A stretch of 64,000 nt of DNA, from contig CAKAKS010000031.1 in NCBI GenBank assembly GCA_916700875.1, forward strand, positions 4,406,477 to 4,470,476. Reading direction: 5' to 3'. The DNA comes from Sebastes aleutianus (taxonomy: Eukaryota > Chordata > Actinopteri > Perciformes > Sebastidae). Below, one piece after another: positions 60,000-64,000 of this stretch. The position numbers and the translations under genes are program-made. The notes under the pieces were generated by a model, which had not been told where the DNA came from, ran no database searches, and saw only the letters and a program-made list of their open reading frames with translations. The number at the start of each line of letters is the position of its first letter. Position 1 is the first letter of the stretch.

Positions 60000-60880
60000 A
60001 AAGCGGCCGGGCCCGCCGGCAGACTGTTGGAGTGTTAAGGGATTTTAAAGAACGTTTTGTTTTCTGTTCTGCTTTGTTTAAAATGCCTAAACTACTGTAT
60101 TGTTTGTCGCTGTACCAAATTTAAAATAGGTCACTGCTGTTGCATTGCTCTTTATTACAGTGAAACAGTCATTTTTAGATGGATAACACAGAGACAGAAT
60201 AAAAGTCGACATCACCAAAAGAAATACAAGCAGATTCAAGAGTTTTGTCACTCACCAGTCCTGCAAACAGTCTGCTGCTTGCTGTCGCTGTGTTTGTAAT
60301 TCCACCCAGAATGCTTAGCTGGATTAGGGTTGAACAAATACGTGTTTTGTAAAGCAAACCCACTCGCCAATATTGTTTACACTCTTATCATTTGCATGAA
60401 AACACACCGGTTGGTTCACAGATAAGATTGTTTGTATACATTTCTTTTTATTCTCTAATTCAACAAAGTTAAACAAATGCCAGAAATGTTTAATCTTGCA
60501 ATGGAAATGTAACTTGTACCTGCTGCTTGTAGCCTAAAAGTTTGAGAACACTAACATTTTGTTTGCGGCTTGATGTTAGCTAGAGATGACATTAAACATA
60601 TAGAGAGTAAACATTTGGGCAAAATTCTCCTCTACCCTAAGTAATTGATTTTTAATTTTTTTGATTAATTGTTTTTTTCTTCAATTTTGGTTATCGTAAA
60701 GTTGGTCTTAAAATTCATTGTGAGTGGCATTAAAAAGTCTTAAAAAGTCTTAAATCTAAATTGCCTTAAGCTGTTGGAACCTTGTTCCTAACCAGGCACC
60801 TTCCAAGCATTCAAGTCAGAAACTTAATTCCACACTTCCTCTTTTTTTCCTCTTTTCTGTCACACCCACACATTCTCTCT
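60000..60880. other. Unique intronic DNA before exon C
   Basis: No feature recognised apart from the pyrimidine tract leading into exon C. Confidence 0.5.
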
Positions 60881-60911
60881 CCACTCCTCATCTCTCTCCT
60901 CTGTCATCCAG

Positions 60912-61134
60912 ATGAGTTCAAGTCGTTCCTGAAGAGGCTGCCCTCCACTCACTTCCTTCCCATCAGCAGTGTGCATCTCCTCTGGGGCAGCGACTGGGAC
61001 CTCCAGGCCCGCTACAGGCTCCTTCAGAGCTCCCTGGAGATCCAGCGGCTCAAGATCCAGCGCACCGCCCGCAAGCTCTTTGGCCTCAGCATCCGTTGTC
61101 ACCACAACCCCAACCACCAGATGCCTAGGGAGAG
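60912..61134 (+). CDS. brinp1: brinp1 internal exon C (BRINP-specific region)
   Basis: Third brinp1 coding exon in the window, 223 bp, phase 1 in and phase 2 out. It is preceded by a strong pyrimidine tract (CTCTCTCCTCTGTCATCCAG) and followed by AGAG|GTGGGT. Translation starts DEFKSFLKRLPSTHFLPISS, passes WGSDWDLQARYRLLQSS and RTARKLFGLS, and ends HHNPNHQMPRER, with the final Arg codon split. The charged, Leu/Gln-rich centre looks alpha-helical. WG-DWDLQ, QRTARKLFGLS and HNPNHQ are hallmarks of BRINP1 and are absent from BRINP2/3 as I recall them. The next, large 3' exon (starting at the equivalent of TIQ.WL) is not in the remaining 2.9 kb and must lie beyond the window. Local GC content is clearly higher than in the AT-rich intron around it, as expected for a constrained exon. 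Confidence 0.93.
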
Positions 61135-61790
61135 GTGGGTAAAAAATACGACCTCCACATCATCATGATGGAAATTACATGTGGATTTATTCAGCGACAT
61201 AAAGCAAAGATGCTGTTCTTTTTTAGTGCTGATGTTTTTTTTTTGCTTTTCCAAGTACAAGATGTGAAAATAGAATGTCATCTTTCAGGAAAATGTCTCC
61301 ACTGAGACGATGTAGAGGTTTTATTTTGATTGTTGCTTCTCGAAGCATGCACAGTAAGGATGTCATCCATTATACATTTCAACTTATGGCTCCGTTGTTT
61401 TTTGTCCATCAAGCCAACTTAGTGCTGAGGCTTGCACATGCCCAAAGCACTCTTGCTCACTCTTGTATTTTCACATTGCAGTCTGAAAAGAAAATGTAGC
61501 TGTGGGAGTTTTCTTGATAGGTCATTGCACACATCTGTCACCACCTACTGCAGTCACAGCTTAAGAGCCTCGCCGCGGATGTGCCATGGCGTGAGCGCCG
61601 CTCGCAATGCCAGGAATTTCCCCCAAATATGCAAAGTTCCCAGGTGCCACACGAAACGCCCCTAAAACTGTTCCGTGCGGGAGGTGTCGCCATATAAATG
61701 GAAACAGAATCCGTAAAATATTCATTTAAGTGGTCTGAAAATATGCAGTTGTCAACTGTCACACTGACAGAAAAAGGAGCACACCCACAC

Positions 61791-61806
61791 GTGTGTGTGT
61801 GTGTGT

Positions 61807-61873
<67 letters not shown>
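61791..61873. repeat. (GT)n microsatellite
   Basis: About 41 dinucleotide units with one AT interruption. It creates a spurious 153-codon ORF on the minus strand. Confidence 0.95.
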
Positions 61874-61875
<2 letters not shown>

Positions 61876-62054
61876 AGTTGGCGAAGGTTTGTTCTGAAGT
61901 GTTATCAAAGAGCCGCAGTATATGCGCCTCCTCTTCCGTGGAGTACACATCAAGGGTGCCTGATGGCACTGGAAATAAGAGCAGCATGTTTGTTTGCATG
62001 CTTGTATGAGACAGCTTTGCATCAGATGGAGGACTTATTTGTTTTCATCACCTC

Positions 62055-62060
62055 TGTGTG

Positions 62061-62120
<60 letters not shown>
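62055..62120. repeat. (TG)n microsatellite
   Basis: About 33 units with one CG interruption, 181 bp after the previous (GT)n array. Confidence 0.95.
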
Positions 62121-62121
<1 letters not shown>

Positions 62122-62399
62122 ACGTGCACTTTGCATACGTGCCTGAGTAGGTCGTGAGTGGTCCATAGCCCACACAGGGATTCTAAACAGTGCTATACTG
62201 TTCTGTTTTCACACTAGTATAAACGGTTGTACATAATATCTTTTTTTATTTTATTTCGTCCCAAGGCTCATCAACTCCTTTTTTTGTCTGATGTTAATGT
62301 CTAATGAAAACAAGCAATTTGTTTTTTTAATTAATATTTAACTGTTTTGTAAGAATGACTATTTTAAAAGGATATTTTTTTATCTCATATTTGTGAGTC

Positions 62400-63552
62400 T
62401 GTATGGAAGCCCAGGAGGGCAAGTAAGAAAAAAATAAGTCTGATCTAAATTGTTTTCTCTCCTGTAATTATGACTTAAGAAAAGCTGGTTTTTCCAGGAT
62501 AATCTTTCAAGGTTCCTTAATTTGTATTTCATCTGTGAAACAGGTGAAAAGAAATCTGGCCATGTCCAAAAAATCATCTGTGACAGGTGATTTTTTTTAT
62601 TTGATTTTTTTTGTCAGGATAATTTTTATTAATGGTTGTTGTTGTAATAATCAATTTGACCACAATAGGCTGAACTGCACCACTACTTCATGCTCTAAAT
62701 AGGCCGGATATAAGGGCTTTCAAAGTAAAGGCGATAATAACGCGTTAGCGCAGTTTTAACGCCACTAATTTCTTTAGCACATTTACGCAATTTGAGATTT
62801 TTAGGTTGTACCGAGCTCAGTTTTAAAGCTAGAGTGAAGATGGTATCATATGAAACTAGAAAAACCTAAGGAATCCATTTGCACTAATAATGTAATATTA
62901 GCTTGTCGCGAAGGAGGCTAAATAACACTCCAAATTCGCGCTAAATTTTGGCGAGGAAAAACTGGCATGGCTATTTTCAAAGGCGTCCCTTGATCTCTGA
63001 CCTCAAGATATGTGAATGAAAATGGGTTCTATGGGTACCCACGAGTCTCCCCTTTGCAAACATGCCCACTTTATGATAATCACATGCAGTTTGGGGCAAG
63101 TCATAGTCAAGTCAGCACACTGACACACTGACAGCTGTTGTTGTCTGTTGGGCTGCAGTTTGCCAGATTATGATTTGAGCATATTTTTTTATGCTAAATG
63201 CAGTACCTGTGAGGGTTTCTGGACAAGATTTGTCATTATTTGTGTTGTTAATTGATTTTGTATGCTAGCAAGTTATGTAAATTAAAACTCCACTGAAAAA
63301 ATAATCACCCACCAAATTTTTTTGTTTTCACAGATGGAAAAAAAGTTTACAAAAATGATCCTGGCAAAACTTTTTCTTCCCACCTGTTTCACAGATAGAA
63401 AAAATAAAGAACTTAGAAAGATTATCCTGGCAAAACCTTTTCACCTGTTCTTAAGTTATAAACACAGGAGAGAAAACAATTTAGATCAGGCTTAGAAAAT
63501 GGATCACCATAATCATTTTTTTTCTTACTTGCCTCTCAGGGCTTCCATATAT
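62400..63552. mobile_element. Long inverted-repeat element split by R3
   Basis: Left arm 62400-62620 (TATGGAAGCCCAGGAGGGCA, TCTAAATTGTTTTCTCTCCT, CATCTGTGAAACAGGTG) is complementary to right arm 63298-63552 (CACCTGTTTCACAGATAG, AGGAGAGAAAACAATTTAGA, AGGGCTTCCATATA). R3 lies between the arms. Confidence 0.75.
62713..63259 (+). mobile_element. R3 copy, 3'-truncated
   Basis: AGGGCTTTCAAAGTAAAGGC to GTGTTGTTAATTGATTT. The last third of the family is missing. Confidence 0.82.
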
Positions 63553-63599
63553 TTGCCCTACGCATGTGTATAGTCAACATAGTCCCAATTCTGATGTCA

Positions 63600-64000
63600 T
63601 TTCTGGGACTCCAACCCCTCACCTCTCCTCTGGGCAGCCTATAACAGCTGATCATGAGGTTGAGGGAATTGAGGTGAAGCTGAAGGCCCATAAACCATCA
63701 GCCCAAGTGCTTTCGAGGTGTGTGCCAGCCACCTCGGGGAGGCCTTCCAGCACATCCTCAACCTGTCAGTGAAGCTGCAGAGGGTGCCGATGATGATGTG
63801 AAAAACATCCTGCCTGGGCCCCAGTGGCCAAGAACGGGCACACCAGGGTTTTAAATGACAGCAGGCCAGATCCCTTGTGAGACACCGTTTAGATCCCCTC
63901 CAGTTCATACATCAGGCCCACAATGGGGAGGGTGATGCTGTCAACCACCTGCTACTCTCTGCATACTTGGACAGGCACTGTAAGAATCATGTTCATTGTG
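63600..64000 (+). pseudogene. Decayed LINE reverse transcriptase (runs off window)
   Basis: Frames joined across indels and stops show HLGEAFQHILNLSVKLQRVP, then a WKTSCLGPV-like stretch, then PLQFIHQAHNGEGDAVNHLL and a final partial YLDR. This order (F-HI-NLSL, PVPK, DPLQFAYQ, DDAV) is the RT start of common fish LINEs. At least two stops. Continues beyond the window. Confidence 0.72.

Larger units (their letters stand above)
53737..60911 (+). other. brinp1: brinp1 intron between exons B and C (7,175 bp)
   Basis: GT-AG intron in phase 1, from GTAAGA to ATCCAG. It contains an L2-like LINE tail, an intact R4 element, a rearranged R2 copy, a hAT-like element with a telomeric array, an unrecognised small ORF, an R1b fragment and an antisense R3 fragment. 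The stretch 60000-60880 looks unique. Confidence 0.88.
61135..64000 (+). other. brinp1: brinp1 intron after exon C (5' part)
   Basis: Begins GTGGGT and runs off the window. It holds a mixed AT/GC unique tract (61140-61785), two long (GT)n arrays, a long inverted-repeat element with an R3 copy between its arms, and a decayed LINE reverse transcriptase at the right edge. Confidence 0.8.

Noticed and set aside
61538..62157. ORFs of 87-153 codons around the (GT)n arrays
   Set aside because: Their length comes from translating the dinucleotide repeats (His-Thr or Cys-Val runs).

Overview
This window is a piece of a vertebrate nuclear chromosome, almost certainly a ray-finned fish and probably a percomorph. 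That is inferred from spliced exons with GT-AG boundaries, long (CA/GT)n microsatellites, and a dense layer of teleost-type interspersed repeats. It contains no prokaryotic features: no operons, ribosome-binding sites or CRISPR.

The only host gene I can support is brinp1 (BMP/retinoic-acid-inducible neural-specific protein 1, formerly DBC1/DBCCR1), on the + strand. Three consecutive internal coding exons lie at 29381-29486, 53500-53736 and 60912-61134. Their phases fit (0/1, 1/1, 1/2) and they join into one open frame of 188 codons plus two bases. This corresponds roughly to residues 195-380 of a protein of about 760 residues. The 5' exons (signal peptide and most of the MACPF domain) lie left of the window and the large last exon lies right of it. 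The window is therefore about 29 kb of upstream intron, a 24.0 kb intron, a 7.2 kb intron and 2.9 kb of the next intron.

The rest is intronic DNA in which I recognise about a dozen repeat families by comparing copies inside the window (named R1-R15 here for reference). The main theme is non-autonomous DNA transposons flanked by TTAA with termini starting AG or AGG (R1, R1b, R2, R4, R5, R6). Next come hAT-like elements with 8-bp target duplications (33158-33883; 56855-57449, which carries a telomere-repeat array). There is also a teleost repeat beginning TAGGGCTGTCAA (R3, six copies or fragments), a tRNA-derived SINE with a 14-bp target duplication, and several broken LINE fragments (Rex3/RTE-like, L2-like and others). 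Many are nested (SINE and R7 in R4, R7 and R6 in an R2 composite, R3 between the arms of a long inverted repeat), so relative insertion order can be read. No intact transposase or reverse transcriptase is present.

Most conspicuous signals: (i) a repeat with a tandemly duplicated unit ending only 34 bp before the acceptor of the second brinp1 exon; (ii) two TTAA elements abutting through one shared TTAA; (iii) fold-back rearranged copies of R2 and a 26-bp-arm hairpin attached to an R3 fragment; (iv) a telomeric array inside a hAT-like element. I found no convincing undescribed gene system. Conservation of the unique stretches cannot be judged from one sequence.
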